From NCBI GenBank assembly GCA_024760505.1, contig CP058931.1:1002001-1066000 (forward strand): a stretch of DNA of 64,000 nucleotides, in the 5' to 3' direction. A program made the translations under genes and the position numbers. Below are positions 17,605-27,738 of this stretch, piece after piece. The notes below the pieces were generated by a model, which made no database searches, was not told where the DNA came from, and worked only from the letters and a program-made list of their open reading frames with translations. This stretch comes from Nitrospira sp. Its GTDB lineage: Bacteria > Nitrospirota > Nitrospiria > Nitrospirales > UBA8639. The stretch's first letter is position 1; the number at the start of each line of letters is the position of its first letter.

Positions 17605-18618
17605 TTAAAACCCCAGAATTTCCAAACGATCCTGCTCTCGAATGTGTTTGAACCGATCAACCTCAAACCTGGCTACCTTGTCCAGGGCATTCCCTGTCCC
17701 TAACGCATAGCCAACCATTTGGCCCATGCCATCAATCGCCAAACCAATTATCAAGGCAGGCAGACAGGACAGAAATTGAATTTTTAAGTCCTGAGAAGGG
17801 AGTCCCGTCCAAATGCGCCACAGCCGGACAATTGGAATAAGAGGCGACCCAAGAGCAAACATGAAGCGCCATGGCAGAGGCTTTTGCCGGGCTCTGGCTC
17901 CGGCGAAGAGACGGCCGTTATAGAACTGGGCTGGCACCCAGGAGGACCATAAAGAAAAATTTGTATGGGCGACACTCGCTGTCGACTCCATATACAATCG
18001 ATGTCCCTTTCCACGAAGATCCCAGTGAAGGACTGTTTCGGCCTCCATCATGGCGTCCAGTTGATCTCCATAGCCGAGCAAAATCTCTCGTTTGTAACTG
18101 GTATTATGCCCTGGCAAAAATTCCGCTTCCCTGGAAGGAGCAGGTGTCAGCCAGGGACCGTAGCCAATGAACAGATCTGCCCAACTCACGGCGGTATTGG
18201 GATTGGCATTTCTGACGCCGGGTCCCACGGCAGCCCAGGGACCCTGATGTGCGGAAATAAGGTTCTCCGCCCATTGCGGATCAGGGAAACAATGGTCCTC
18301 AGCCAATGCCACAATCGGGGCTGCCGCTTGACGAATTCCCGCAGCATTTGCCTGTCCAATGGACTGAAATTTCTTGATCTCAACCACCTGAAAACAGGCA
18401 AACTCATTCAATTGATCCACCTCCAAGTCCAAAAGTGCCTTCGAAGGCGCCACGACCACCAATTCCAATGACGAGCGGGCGGTTTGAGACCGAAGGTGCG
18501 AAACGGTTTTTCTGATGGTGCCGTACCCCACTGGAGTTGCCAGAATCACGGAAAGACGCGGAGTCTTTCCCTGGTCCCTATCACGTGCATGAACCTGTTG
18601 ATCTTCCACTTTACTCAC
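17605..18618 (-). CDS. Family 2 glycosyltransferase
   Basis: A 337-residue GT2 protein. It opens with RLSVILATPVGYGTIRKTVS, has VALAEDHCFPDPQW as the acidic DxD-like site, and FLPGHNTSYKREIL in the acceptor region. A C-terminal hydrophobic pair (WRFMFALGSPLIPIVRLWRI and LSCLPALIIGLAIDGMGQ) probably anchors it to the inner membrane. It lies 17 bases from the oxidoreductase gene, likely in the same operon. Confidence 0.82.
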   Translation of the reverse strand: MSKVEDQQVHARDRDQGKTPRLSVILATPVGYGTIRKTVSHLRSQTARSSLELVVVAPSKALLDLEVDQLNEFACFQVVEIKKFQSIGQANAAGIRQAAAPIVALAEDHCFPDPQWAENLISAHQGPWAAVGPGVRNANPNTAVSWADLFIGYGPWLTPAPSREAEFLPGHNTSYKREILLGYGDQLDAMMEAETVLHWDLRGKGHRLYMESTASVAHTNFSLWSSWVPAQFYNGRLFAGARARQKPLPWRFMFALGSPLIPIVRLWRIWTGLPSQDLKIQFLSCLPALIIGLAIDGMGQMVGYALGTGNALDKVARFEVDRFKHIREQDRLEILGF

Positions 18619-18832
18619 CTTTGCCTTTTCTTTTATGAACCTTCATAAGGAATGCCACACGCAACCGCTCTGAGCCCGAGTGATCTCTTTCGCCTTTCTA
18701 CACGAGTATTACCAATAATGAGATTGTTAAAAAATGCTGCCGTACCGGGCACGGCGCAGAGAGGCGGTAAATATCGTAGACCACCGACAAAGAACCGTAT
18801 CCCCCTGGGACACTGTCTCATTCACACGCCAT

Positions 18833-20046
18833 TCAAGCCAACCTCTTTGCAAAGTATGGTTGCGCCAGAGCCGCCACAAGAGCACCAGGGACCCAACCCC
18901 GAGTATAAAGCTCTACCCCGGCGGCGACGAGCTTTCCGCGCAGCGACGGGTGGGCAGCGGTTCGCTGAATCTCCTCAAAGCGTTGTTTCGCAAACGGTTC
19001 GGCAATTTCGCGCGGCGATACCTGCCGGAGCCTGGCCTCCTTCAACAACCAGGCGACTCGATCGCCGAGATAACGTTCCATGGTCGAGATGATCTGCTCC
19101 CTTTTCATCGAGGCGAAGGCCATCGTACTACCGAGTATCCCGCCACAGTTGGCGACGAAATCGGGGAGATACATCAGTCCCTGTTCAAACAGAATTTTCT
19201 CGGCTTCGGCCGTCACTGGGTTGTTGGCTCCGGGGCAGATAAGGCGCGCGAGCACTCGAGGAGCATTGTCAGCATGGAGACTATGATGAGTCGCACATGG
19301 GCAGAGCAGATCCACGGGCAACTCAAACAATTCAGCGCAGGAAATACGTTCGGCATCGGCATAATAATCTACAACGCGGCTGCCGTGCCGGTCGGCGAAC
19401 TGGTTGAGCCGCCTCACATTCAGACCATGCGGATTCACAATCGCTCCCCTCGCGGTGGAGATTGCCACCACCTTGGCATTGGCTTCGTCCAACAGGCTGG
19501 CCAAGGCACTCCCCACCTTGCCGAAGCCTTCAATGGCTACCGAACAGCGAGAAAGGGTCAAGCCGAGATGCTGGATCGCCCGTTTGGCACTGATAAACAC
19601 GGTCGCCGCCGTGTACTGACCCGATTGCGTGTCGCGCAATTCCCCCACTTGAGTTTCATTCCAACCGCATTGAGCATCGCGCGGATATCTGTGTCATTCG
19701 TACCCATATCAGGGCCGGGAATAAAGATGCGGTTGATCAGAAGCGGAGCAATCGCTCGCCCAAACGCTTCCATGTGCTGCCGACGTTCTGCGAGCGGGGC
19801 CTCAGGGTTGAAACGTACACCTGCTTTCGCGCCACCTTGGGGTTGTCTTAAGAATCCGCACTTGAGTGTCATGGTACGGGCCAGACCACGCACTTCTGCT
19901 TCGCTCACATTGGTAGACATGCGAAGCCCCCCTCGCGAGATGCCACATACGGTCGAGTCCACGACGACGCACCCCATAACTTCGGAACCTCGAGCAACCG
20001 TGCAGACGAGTTGGTTGTCATCCCTCAACTCTCGATGCACATCCAC
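18833..20046 (-). pseudogene. Glu/Leu/Phe/Val dehydrogenase, frameshifted
   Basis: Two abutting frames together make one dehydrogenase. The upstream frame carries VCGISRGGLRMS and the substrate/catalytic motif QPQGGAKAGVRF (catalytic Lys), then GPDMGTNDTDIRAML. It falls out of frame after MKLKWG. The downstream frame resumes with GELRDTQSGQYTAATVF and carries the NAD site VAIEGFGKVGSALASLL and PDFVANCGGILGSTM. The break is in a run of five G (42-46 of 19600s): one extra G would restore the frame. The start is a GTG at 20046 with GGGGAGG seven bases upstream (or the ATG at 20076). It would have deaminated an amino acid, or aminated a keto acid; its link to the glycan locus is unclear. Confidence 0.8.
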
Positions 20047-20354
20047 GCAGTCACCTCCCCTGAGTAAAGAGGCCATCGAGAATCCCTTTCAAGACTTCAA
20101 TACTCGAACAACCATGAAGTGGCCGATGAGATAGCATGCGGGATATCTTGATAGGTGCTGAAAACTTGCTCACGCAAGGACTGGTTGTCATTTCTTGCCT
20201 GCGGCTTATCAAATAAGTTCCAAACTTCATGTTCTAAAGAATCCTCAAAGATCAGACATTGGTATAAGAGGATCTTTTTACTGGGTCCCAGCACCTACGA
20301 ACCGAGCTATTGCCTGTTTAGCAGATACCCATTATGGCCGGACACGATTGCTGT

Positions 20355-21101
20355 CTAGGGCTTTTTTGCATTGAGGAATAACAGCTCCCAATTCATGCGA
20401 CACGCGGTGCTATCGAGATCATAGCCCAGGTGCTTTCGGATACCCTCTACTACCTGGGCAGAGTCTGCTTTATCGATCCCGAACAACAGTTGAGAAAATC
20501 GTCCCATGGCCTGGGGGGAGTCAAACTCCCAGTGAAAGGGGATCAACGTAGACTCCCTCACAGTAAATCCCCATCGTTCGATCTCATCTTGAGTTTCGGC
20601 GGAGATATAAGTGCCTTTGTGTCCCATTGCATTGTGTTCGTTGACAAAACCGTCCAGAAATTCGGAAACGGCCGACCCCGCTTGTACGTCAGCAATGGTA
20701 AGCGTCCCTCCCTTTCTTAACATTCGATAAGCTTCTGAGAAGAACCGGTTCTTTTCATCGACATGGTGCAAGGCCGCGAGGCTGATAATTTTATCCACCG
20801 CCCCGGTCTCGACCGGAATATCCTCAAGAGTTGAGAGCAACACGTGGAGGGCGCCATTCGCTCTGCAGAGAGCGGCAAACACCTCTGAGGTTTCGATATG
20901 GCAAAGAGCCGTGGTCCGATCCACAAAGTGCCTTAAGTACCCACCGCCGGAAGGAATATCACAAACGATATCTCCGTCTTTCATGTCGGCCATACGGACG
21001 ATATGAAGAAATTCTTCTGCACGAGCATTCGGGTACCGGATCATTGCCTGATGATATAGATGGCCTCGTTTTTTGAAAATTGCGCGATATTCCGAAAACA
21101 T
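20355..21101 (-). CDS. Class I SAM-dependent methyltransferase
   Basis: About 248 residues, starting at the ATG with GAGGTGAT just upstream, four bases after the previous stop. The SAM-binding motif I is DIVCDIPSGGGYLRHFVD. Post-motif ALCHIETSEVF and motif IV KIISLAALHHVDEKNRFFSE follow, then RKGGTLTIADVQ. This is the Methyltransf_11/UbiE-like layout. A decayed paralogue lies at 22486-22936. It probably modifies a sugar or an acyl group in the same pathway as the adjacent acyltransferase-like gene. Confidence 0.85.
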   Translation of the reverse strand: MFSEYRAIFKKRGHLYHQAMIRYPNARAEEFLHIVRMADMKDGDIVCDIPSGGGYLRHFVDRTTALCHIETSEVFAALCRANGALHVLLSTLEDIPVETGAVDKIISLAALHHVDEKNRFFSEAYRMLRKGGTLTIADVQAGSAVSEFLDGFVNEHNAMGHKGTYISAETQDEIERWGFTVRESTLIPFHWEFDSPQAMGRFSQLLFGIDKADSAQVVEGIRKHLGYDLDSTACRMNWELLFLNAKKP

Positions 21102-21105
21102 GTAA

Positions 21106-22452
21106 TCACCTCGTATTCTTTTTACCCACCTCGGGATTCCCATGCGATTTTGGCGATGTCCGCTGATTCCCCCCTAACGTAGAAAGAATCTGTTCAAAAT
21201 CGCAGAACTCCGTCCCGCCAACAGAAGATATCCCGCCTCTATTCTGGCTGGGAATCGCACCCATCTCCTGTGAACCACATCCGGTTGGCACCGCCACAAA
21301 GAGTCGCTGCAGCCCTGCGATCCACAACGAGCGATGCATCATAGACGCTTGGTCCTCGTGGGCTACGCCATTGAGCCTGAGGGCGGTCAGCCCCGCCAGG
21401 TGACCGTGGCTCCTGAAAATTAACGGCACATCAGCAAGGAATTCGAGGACCTGCTCATTTGGTCGTTCCCACCGGACCAGGTAGTCATAGGGAGTCTGAT
21501 GTTCATCCATGAGCTGGACTCCCCACTTCCTCTTGAAACGAAGAAGTCCGTCATTGAGAACCGGCGGGGTGCCACCGAAGTCAATGCTTGCACATCTCCC
21601 CTCTTCGGCGCACTTGATTTCGAAAATGTAGAGTGCCGCAAGAGCACCCTGCTTCATCAACGTGAGATCCCCCCCTTCTGTGCCCAAAGCCACTCCACGG
21701 AAGACGTCACCCTCCTGCTCAAACAGCGCCGCGGCAATGCGATGGTCGCCCCGCCGCAACCAGATGAGTCCCCCACGACGAAACTTTCGACGGAGCTGAT
21801 GCACGTTATGGATCACGGCGAACTCTCCGTGCCGCTTCTGGACGAAGGGAAGATACATCGATGAGTAAAACACCTCGCAGTCTGCCTCCCTATGTGAGAC
21901 CTCCATCGTGAAACCCTCACGCCGGAGCGTACTCAAATCTTCCTTTACGCTGCGGCTGGCACGTGCAAGCTTGTCAAGATCGACCGGCAGTGGCAGTCGG
22001 CAGCCGATGCTTTCGGGAACCACAAGGTAACCGTCTTCAAAGAAGAGGCGGGCAGAGACACGATCGACCCGCGCGATAATTATGTCCGCATCGACAGCCA
22101 ACCGTTTAAGGAACGAAGGAAGGGCCCATACAGGCACGGCTCCAACGACCTCTCGCCGAGGCGCACATGCAAAGAAGCGATGCGGCAGGTAATCGGCCCA
22201 GGGTTGAAGCCCGGCCACTACGATGATTGCCGATCGCTCGGAATGTCTAGTTGGCCCTCGCAGAATAGCCACAGGTACGCGAAGCGCAACCCATGGCAAG
22301 ACCCACGGGGCACATCTCTTGGCTGCATGGTCCAGGTCGGCTGGCGCATGCTCATAGAGCCACCACGCCCAGTCGTTGAAGCGGGGAATTTTCTGATTAG
22401 CCATGCCCATTTCCAACTCCCAGAGACTCATTACTCCGATGACCAACCTCAA
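21106..22452 (-). CDS. FemAB/GNAT-like acyltransferase (copy 1)
   Basis: Up to 448 residues; translation may start at the ATG of MANQKIPRF, 16 codons in. The core resembles the Acetyltransf_6/FemAB fold: an N-terminal lobe with VVAGLQPWADYLPHRFF, SVKEDLSTLRREGFTMEV, then YLPFVQKRHG, LRRKFRRGGLIWLRRGD, AALFEQEGDVFRGVALG and LLRFKRKWG. It aligns end to end with the protein at 26472 (for example SMYLPF/SMYVPF, GLLRFKRKWG/GLLRYKRKWG, SLWIAGLQRLF/SLWIEGLHRLY). FemAB-like enzymes add amino-acyl or acyl groups to cell-wall or glycan amines. The C-terminal 60 residues are low-complexity and unique to this copy. Confidence 0.7.
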   Translation of the reverse strand: MRLVIGVMSLWELEMGMANQKIPRFNDWAWWLYEHAPADLDHAAKRCAPWVLPWVALRVPVAILRGPTRHSERSAIIVVAGLQPWADYLPHRFFACAPRREVVGAVPVWALPSFLKRLAVDADIIIARVDRVSARLFFEDGYLVVPESIGCRLPLPVDLDKLARASRSVKEDLSTLRREGFTMEVSHREADCEVFYSSMYLPFVQKRHGEFAVIHNVHQLRRKFRRGGLIWLRRGDHRIAAALFEQEGDVFRGVALGTEGGDLTLMKQGALAALYIFEIKCAEEGRCASIDFGGTPPVLNDGLLRFKRKWGVQLMDEHQTPYDYLVRWERPNEQVLEFLADVPLIFRSHGHLAGLTALRLNGVAHEDQASMMHRSLWIAGLQRLFVAVPTGCGSQEMGAIPSQNRGGISSVGGTEFCDFEQILSTLGGNQRTSPKSHGNPEVGKKNTR

Positions 22453-22485
22453 GCAAACAAGGGCGACGTCACGGGCGTTCCTGTT

Positions 22486-22936
22486 CTATAAACCAAAAAT
22501 GATGCCCGGTGCATTTTTGTGGATTTTCAACCATAAACTATCTAGGGCATCTCGGTTATTGGTAATGGGTGGATGACCGGAGCAACTCATCCGCTCATCA
22601 ATCGGTAAGGTGCCTCCGCTTCCTGACGTTCGATACGTCTCCGAAAAAAACCGTTCTTTCTCATCGGGATGGTATAACGCAACAGAGTTAAAATATTTCA
22701 CAGAGATCAGCACACACTTGGGACGTTTCGATATGAATGAGAGCCGCCGCTGGATCGAAAAAGCTCCTCAGATAGCCATCACCCGATGAGGTATCCCAAA
22801 GAATCCCTTCTGTCCTTTCCGGCGGCCTATGCGGACAACATGACCAGACTTTTCAATACGAGCCTGTGGAGACATTGTCATCGCTTGATGATTAGGATAT
22901 CCGCATTCCTTGTAAATGTCATGATAGGTTGCAAGC
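22486..22936 (-). pseudogene. Decayed methyltransferase paralogue
   Basis: This stretch matches the intact methyltransferase at 20355-21101 in broken frames. It reads YKECGYPNHQAM (intact: FKKRGHLYHQAM), then in another frame SSGDGYLRSFFDPAAALIHIE (intact: SGGGYLRHFVDRTTALCHIE), then DEKERFFSETYR and GGTLPIDE (intact: DEKNRFFSEAYR, GGTLTIAD). At least two frameshifts and one internal stop are present. It sits between PaaK-like gene 1 and acyltransferase copy 1, showing that this part of the locus was once duplicated. Confidence 0.8.
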
Positions 22937-22976
22937 AAAAGTCACCTGATTTTCCATATCCCCCACACGATGAGAA

Positions 22977-24353
22977 TTAGCGGTCGTCGTTGACTACAGG
23001 AGGAACCATTTTTTGATCCGGCCACGCAAATGCGTCATAAGCCGATCGAATATGAGAACGATATACCCGAAATTTCCCGTTTGCCTCCCTCGGGATTGTG
23101 TCCACCAACACTACCTGGAACTGCACGTCCGACCCCAGCAACGCAATCACCGGTTGAACCAACGCTGCCATCTCCTGGGCTGAGGGTGTATGAAACGGGA
23201 CGACTTTCATCATGATGAATTGCAAGCCTTCCTGGGTCACCTGAAACTCTCGAATCCAGGGGACCTTTCTGATACCCAACTCATAGGGATGGACAACCCT
23301 GTCGCCGGGAAGGACGAAATAATCGATCATACGTCCCTGGATCGATCGAATCGTCGAAAACGGTTGTCCGCATCGACAGGTTTGGCTTCCCTTCGTGACG
23401 ACATCGCCAAGTTGGTATCGGACCAGCGGCATCGCAAACGAATGCAAGTCGGTTCCAACAAGCTCTCCCCTCTCTCCTTCACCCGCCGGAGCCCCATCCC
23501 GCAGTACTTCGATAATTAAGCCATCGTCACATGAGTGATATTCCCCGGTTGTTGGGCATTCCCAGGCCAGAAGGTAAAATTCGATACTTCCATACGTTTC
23601 ATAGACTGGCGCGGAAAACCCGTCCTGAATCTGTTGGCGCATGAGTGGCGTCAGGACTTCTCCACCGGGATTCACAAAGTGGAGTCGAAGGGACCGTAGT
23701 ACGTCGCAATTCACAGTCTGCGCGATCCTGGCCAACACGCCGGGATACCCCCCCACGACGGTAGGTTTGAATTCCTGCAGAGCCTGGACAATGTCCTCCG
23801 GTGGCTGCAGGGCATCAATAACCTTTCGCCGGGCCATCCCGAGGGTGTCCAGGATACGCTTGGCGACCTGGTCCTGTCGTTGGATATTCCAGTTCCCCAT
23901 CACATAACAAATCTTGTCGCTCGCGCGGAGGCCCAACGCATGGAGCGCACGCCACCGAAAGGCCCCATGAAGGCGTTCCTCCAGCCAAGTGCGGCGCACA
24001 ATAAATGGTCGCCCGGAGGACCCGCTGGAGGCGCGGGTGATCAAAGACCCCGGGTCCACATTCCGAGCGATGATTTCATCGACCGGCAAGGCTTGCAAAT
24101 CACTCCTGGAGGTGATGGGCACGGCCCCCAAATCCTCGACCGTCCGGATATCCTGGGGTTTCAGTCCATGTCGATCAAAGAGCCCACGGTAATAGGGCAC
24201 ATGGCGATAGGCATGTGCGACCAACCGGCAAACTCGCTCGTTTTGAAAGGCCACAAGCTGCTCCCGTCCGACATGCGGATGGCGAAGCATGGAATAGAGC
24301 GTGGACACAGGATTGGAGGCCAACACACTCGTGCATCTCACGACGGACGGCAC
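22977..24353 (-). CDS. PaaK/CapK-like adenylate-forming enzyme (copy 1)
   Basis: A 458-residue member of the phenylacetate-CoA ligase/coenzyme F390 synthetase (CapK) group. The phosphate loop is TRASSGSSGRPFIVRR, the aromatic/acidic motif YETYGSIEFYLLAWEC, the hinge PLVRYQLGDVV and the C-terminal lysine region REANGKFRVYRSH. A CxCGxxF motif (CRCGQPF) matches the other two copies. Such enzymes activate a carboxylate as acyl-AMP and pass it to CoA or another acceptor. Its start overlaps the asparagine synthetase gene by 16 bases, so the two are coupled. Acid substrate unknown. Confidence 0.8.
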   Translation of the reverse strand: MPSVVRCTSVLASNPVSTLYSMLRHPHVGREQLVAFQNERVCRLVAHAYRHVPYYRGLFDRHGLKPQDIRTVEDLGAVPITSRSDLQALPVDEIIARNVDPGSLITRASSGSSGRPFIVRRTWLEERLHGAFRWRALHALGLRASDKICYVMGNWNIQRQDQVAKRILDTLGMARRKVIDALQPPEDIVQALQEFKPTVVGGYPGVLARIAQTVNCDVLRSLRLHFVNPGGEVLTPLMRQQIQDGFSAPVYETYGSIEFYLLAWECPTTGEYHSCDDGLIIEVLRDGAPAGEGERGELVGTDLHSFAMPLVRYQLGDVVTKGSQTCRCGQPFSTIRSIQGRMIDYFVLPGDRVVHPYELGIRKVPWIREFQVTQEGLQFIMMKVVPFHTPSAQEMAALVQPVIALLGSDVQFQVVLVDTIPREANGKFRVYRSHIRSAYDAFAWPDQKMVPPVVNDDR

Positions 24354-26227
24354 CCTTGGACAAATAGGTCATCCCATAATTGAATATTGAGGACACCGAT
24401 TAACTCTCTTCCAAAATTCGCCTTGCCGTTTTGATGTTGCTGAAGCATGCGTCGAACAGACTGAGGATTGAAATACCCTTTGGTGTAGAGCCTGCTTTCG
24501 GACAGAGCATCTGCGACAAATTCCGGCAAACGACCTTGCCATGGCCAGAATGGGGCGGAAAGCCCCCTTTTCTTTCTTTTCAGAATTTCCGCGGGCAAGA
24601 CACCTTTCAGGGCCCGTCGAAGAATATGCTTTTCCTGAAGCCCTCGCATTTTCAAGTCGGATGGAATCCGGCTGCATAATTCGACAAATTCATGATCGAG
24701 GAATGGCACGCGTGCCTCCAGGCCATAAGCCATGGAGGCGGCATCCAGGGTTCTCGTAATGAAGTCCGAAAGACGTACGTTGATATCAAAATACTGTAAT
24801 TGAGCAAAACGATTCCATCCTTCAAAATCCTTCGGAAGAAGGAAATGCGGTTCTGAATCGTTGAAAGAACTTGGGATGTTTCTGAGGTGATCGGAAAAAA
24901 GATCCTCGTAACTTCGGTGGGAGGCATTATCGATGATTTGGGTGTATCGAGACAGGTCCATCGTGGCGTGGGCGGCGAATGCCCGGCTTGATCGAGAAAA
25001 TTTTTTCCTCAGGAACGGGATGTTTGCGATGAGTTGACGCACACTGAGTGGAAGATTGATGAATGGTTCAAGCAACCGCTCAACCCGGTACCAAGGGTAG
25101 CCCCCGAATATTTCATCCGAGCCCTCCCCGGTCAAGACGACTTTCACCTGCTGCGCCGCCATCCTGGCGAGCAACATATGAGGGATGCCCCCGGATGAGA
25201 TATTGGGATCTTCGCGATGCCAAATCATATCCGGCAACAGATCAAAATCGGCGGTTCTGCAGGTGATGATGTGATTGCGGAGATTGTAGCCCGAGAAAGC
25301 TGTGAGAATCCTATTCGGACCTATCTCATTAAACAACGGATCTTCAAACGCCGCAGAAAAAGTGTGGATAGGATCTGAGATTTCTCGGCTCATCAATCCC
25401 GCCATAGCACTTGAATCGATTCCACTGCTCAAATAACAACCTAATGGCACATCGCTTCGGAGGTGGAGGCGAACGGACTCTTCAAGTTTATCCCGTACCG
25501 CCTGGGCCCATTCCTGGGCGCTTCGTTGAAAGCCTTCCTCACCCATTGATGGAAAGGAGAGATCCCAATAACGCTGGATCGCAATCTTCCCGTTTTCATG
25601 GAGAAGATAATGCGCGGGTGGGAGCCGCCGTATTGAACCCAAGAGGGTCTTGGGCGCTTGAACAAATCCGACCGCAAACAACTCCTTCATCGCACCGACA
25701 TCAACCTGACGGTCAATACACCCGCTTGCAAGGATAGACTTCAACTCCGATCCAAAAAACAGAGCACCGGGTTTGATGGCATAGCTGAGGGGTTTGATAC
25801 CGAACCGATCTCGGGCCAACATGAGACGACGATGACGGGAATCCCAGATAGCGAAGCCGAACATACCTCTCAAAAAATCCACACAATGCACCCCATAATC
25901 CTCGTATAAATGGACAAGGACTTCGGCATCCGAATGTGTCCTGAAACGATGACCTGCAGCCTCTAGATCTTGCCGCAATTCCTTGTAGTTGTAGATCTCT
26001 CCATTGCATACCACGGTGACAGAGTTATCCTCGTTGGAAATGGGCTGATCGCCGGTCTCCAAGTCTATGATGCTCAGTCGACGGAAGCCGAGACCGATAC
26101 CCGGTTCAACAAAGTACCCATCCCCATCCGGTCCACGATGGGACATCATGTTTGTCATATGATGAAGCATATCCCGATCGACCGGCCTCTTAGGATCGGA
26201 ATACACCACGCCGCACAATCCGCACAT
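24338..26227 (-). CDS. asnB: Glutamine-hydrolysing asparagine synthetase
   Basis: 629 residues, full family length. The N-terminal Ntn amidotransferase starts with the nucleophile Cys2 (MCGLCGVV), with RGPDGDG, CNGEIYNYKELR and the HSDAEVL motif. The synthetase domain has the PP-loop YLSSGIDSSAM (266-275), VVLTGEGSDEIFGGYPWY and LEARVPFLDHEFVEL. It catalyses ATP-dependent amide formation from glutamine-derived ammonia. Within glycan loci such proteins often amidate sugar acids or other carboxylates rather than making free asparagine (known context, not proven here). It lies between two PaaK-type/acyltransferase genes, consistent with a tailored substrate. Confidence 0.9.
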   Translation of the reverse strand: MCGLCGVVYSDPKRPVDRDMLHHMTNMMSHRGPDGDGYFVEPGIGLGFRRLSIIDLETGDQPISNEDNSVTVVCNGEIYNYKELRQDLEAAGHRFRTHSDAEVLVHLYEDYGVHCVDFLRGMFGFAIWDSRHRRLMLARDRFGIKPLSYAIKPGALFFGSELKSILASGCIDRQVDVGAMKELFAVGFVQAPKTLLGSIRRLPPAHYLLHENGKIAIQRYWDLSFPSMGEEGFQRSAQEWAQAVRDKLEESVRLHLRSDVPLGCYLSSGIDSSAMAGLMSREISDPIHTFSAAFEDPLFNEIGPNRILTAFSGYNLRNHIITCRTADFDLLPDMIWHREDPNISSGGIPHMLLARMAAQQVKVVLTGEGSDEIFGGYPWYRVERLLEPFINLPLSVRQLIANIPFLRKKFSRSSRAFAAHATMDLSRYTQIIDNASHRSYEDLFSDHLRNIPSSFNDSEPHFLLPKDFEGWNRFAQLQYFDINVRLSDFITRTLDAASMAYGLEARVPFLDHEFVELCSRIPSDLKMRGLQEKHILRRALKGVLPAEILKRKKRGLSAPFWPWQGRLPEFVADALSESRLYTKGYFNPQSVRRMLQQHQNGKANFGRELIGVLNIQLWDDLFVQGCRPS

Positions 26228-26471
26228 AGGTACTCCTACTCTTGTGTGTCGCGTACCTCTTAGCCAACCCTCGGTGAAATGCGTTTGGTCGGGGTCTTAG
26301 TTGATGACTTTCAAATCAACGACTGAATACAGCGCATTTCTATAGTCAGAAACTATCGTCTAGCCAAAGGCTAGGTTTTCGAACCTCGCATCTCGCCACA
26401 ACAGCTACCCTTACTGATCATCGGCGCAAAGAGCGGGAATGTTGATAGGGCCCTCGATGCCTCCCCAAGCA

Positions 26472-27686
26472 TCATGAAAGGGTCGATGAGAATCGGGTGT
26501 GACTCCGGCTACGCTTTACGAGAACTCCCTCATCTATCATCGGTTGGCGACCGGACTCAGTCAGGAGGTAGAGCCGATGTAGCCCTTCAATCCAGAGAGA
26601 TCGGCGACTCTGTGATTCGTCCGCATGGATTGCAGACAAGCGTCCTCCGTCCCGAAAGATAAGGCTCGTGTGAGAGAAGAATTCCTTCACTATGCCGTTT
26701 ACGCTATTCCAACGGATCAACAGATCATAATAGGAATTAGGATTGTCAAATAGGGCATTTCCCCATTTGCGTTTATAGCGAAGCAATCCGTCATGCAGGG
26801 AAGACCGAGCGGCTCTAAAATTCACCTCTGCAAACCCCAACTGGAGGGCATGCTGTATGCTGTAATAGTAGAGCGCGGCCATAATTCCTCTTTTTTTCAG
26901 TGGGATTTCACCCGAAGCCATGCCTATGGCCAAAAGGTTAAATGTGTCCTGTTTTCGTTCATAGAGAACACCGGCAAGTGGCTGATTCTCTCCCATAACC
27001 CAGAGGATTCCCCCTTTTCGAATAAACCGACGTAATTCCTGCCGGCCTTTGATGATGGCCATGGCTCCATGACGGTCTCTGGAGAAAGGGACGTACATGG
27101 AGTCATAAAACTGGTCAAATCGCTCCTCCCCTTCGGTGACCAATGGCTGCAACTTATGTTTGCGGACCAGACGCATATCCTCCCGGATACTTCGGTTACT
27201 ACGCACCAACTCATCGAGGTCCCCAGGAAGGGCAAGCCGCATGTCAATCCATTCCGGAACGGCGAGATAATCCTTTCCGAAGAATTTTTCCGCTGACAAT
27301 CGGTCTGCACGAACGATAGTCAGATCGGCTGCTTCACGCAGGCGATCCAGCAGAGCCGGCAGGTCCCGTAAGGACACATTTCCTACCAGCTCACGTTGGG
27401 GCTCCCCAATGAAAAACCTGTTCGGCAAATAGGCAACCCAGGGATCATGGCCCGCCACCAATAGTGTCCCGATATGCCCGGATTGAAGGGTGGTCCCCCT
27501 CAGCAACACAACTGGGACCCCTCGTAAACCCAGGCACGCCCACGCGTAAAAACCATATCGCGGAACCAAGGTTTGGGCCTTGCCGGAAAGGCGGGAGATG
27601 ACCCACTCTACCATCATGTTTTTTAAATGATTCATCCTATCCGTGCCCATTGTTTTTGTTCCGACGGGCCGCATCCACATTTGCAA
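26472..27686 (-). CDS. FemAB/GNAT-like acyltransferase (copy 2)
   Basis: Up to 404 residues; homology with copy 1 suggests the real start is near the ATG at 27635 (MNHLKNMM), but no start has a good ribosome site. It shares with copy 1 VAGHDPWVAYLPNRFF, SIREDMRLVRKHKLQP, YVPFSRDRHGAMAII, LRRFIRKGGILWVMGE and LLRYKRKWGNALF, plus the C-terminal SLWIEGLHRLYLL. Overall it is close to the Acetyltransf_6/FemAB fold. It sits directly downstream of two PaaK-like genes, which could supply the activated acyl donor (inference). Confidence 0.7.
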   Translation of the reverse strand: MQMWMRPVGTKTMGTDRMNHLKNMMVEWVISRLSGKAQTLVPRYGFYAWACLGLRGVPVVLLRGTTLQSGHIGTLLVAGHDPWVAYLPNRFFIGEPQRELVGNVSLRDLPALLDRLREAADLTIVRADRLSAEKFFGKDYLAVPEWIDMRLALPGDLDELVRSNRSIREDMRLVRKHKLQPLVTEGEERFDQFYDSMYVPFSRDRHGAMAIIKGRQELRRFIRKGGILWVMGENQPLAGVLYERKQDTFNLLAIGMASGEIPLKKRGIMAALYYYSIQHALQLGFAEVNFRAARSSLHDGLLRYKRKWGNALFDNPNSYYDLLIRWNSVNGIVKEFFSHTSLIFRDGGRLSAIHADESQSRRSLWIEGLHRLYLLTESGRQPMIDEGVLVKRSRSHTRFSSTLS

Positions 27687-27738
27687 GGCTCAGCTACCCT
27701 CTGTCGTGGTTTCCACGAAACCATGGGAATGTCACGCT

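Noticed and set aside
18734..20134. 466-codon plus-strand frame
   Set aside because: It lies opposite the dehydrogenase pseudogene, whose motifs are unmistakable on the minus strand; the plus-strand product has no recognisable features.
20097..20294. 65-codon minus-strand frame upstream of the dehydrogenase
   Set aside because: No ribosome site or motif; it cannot be told from chance.
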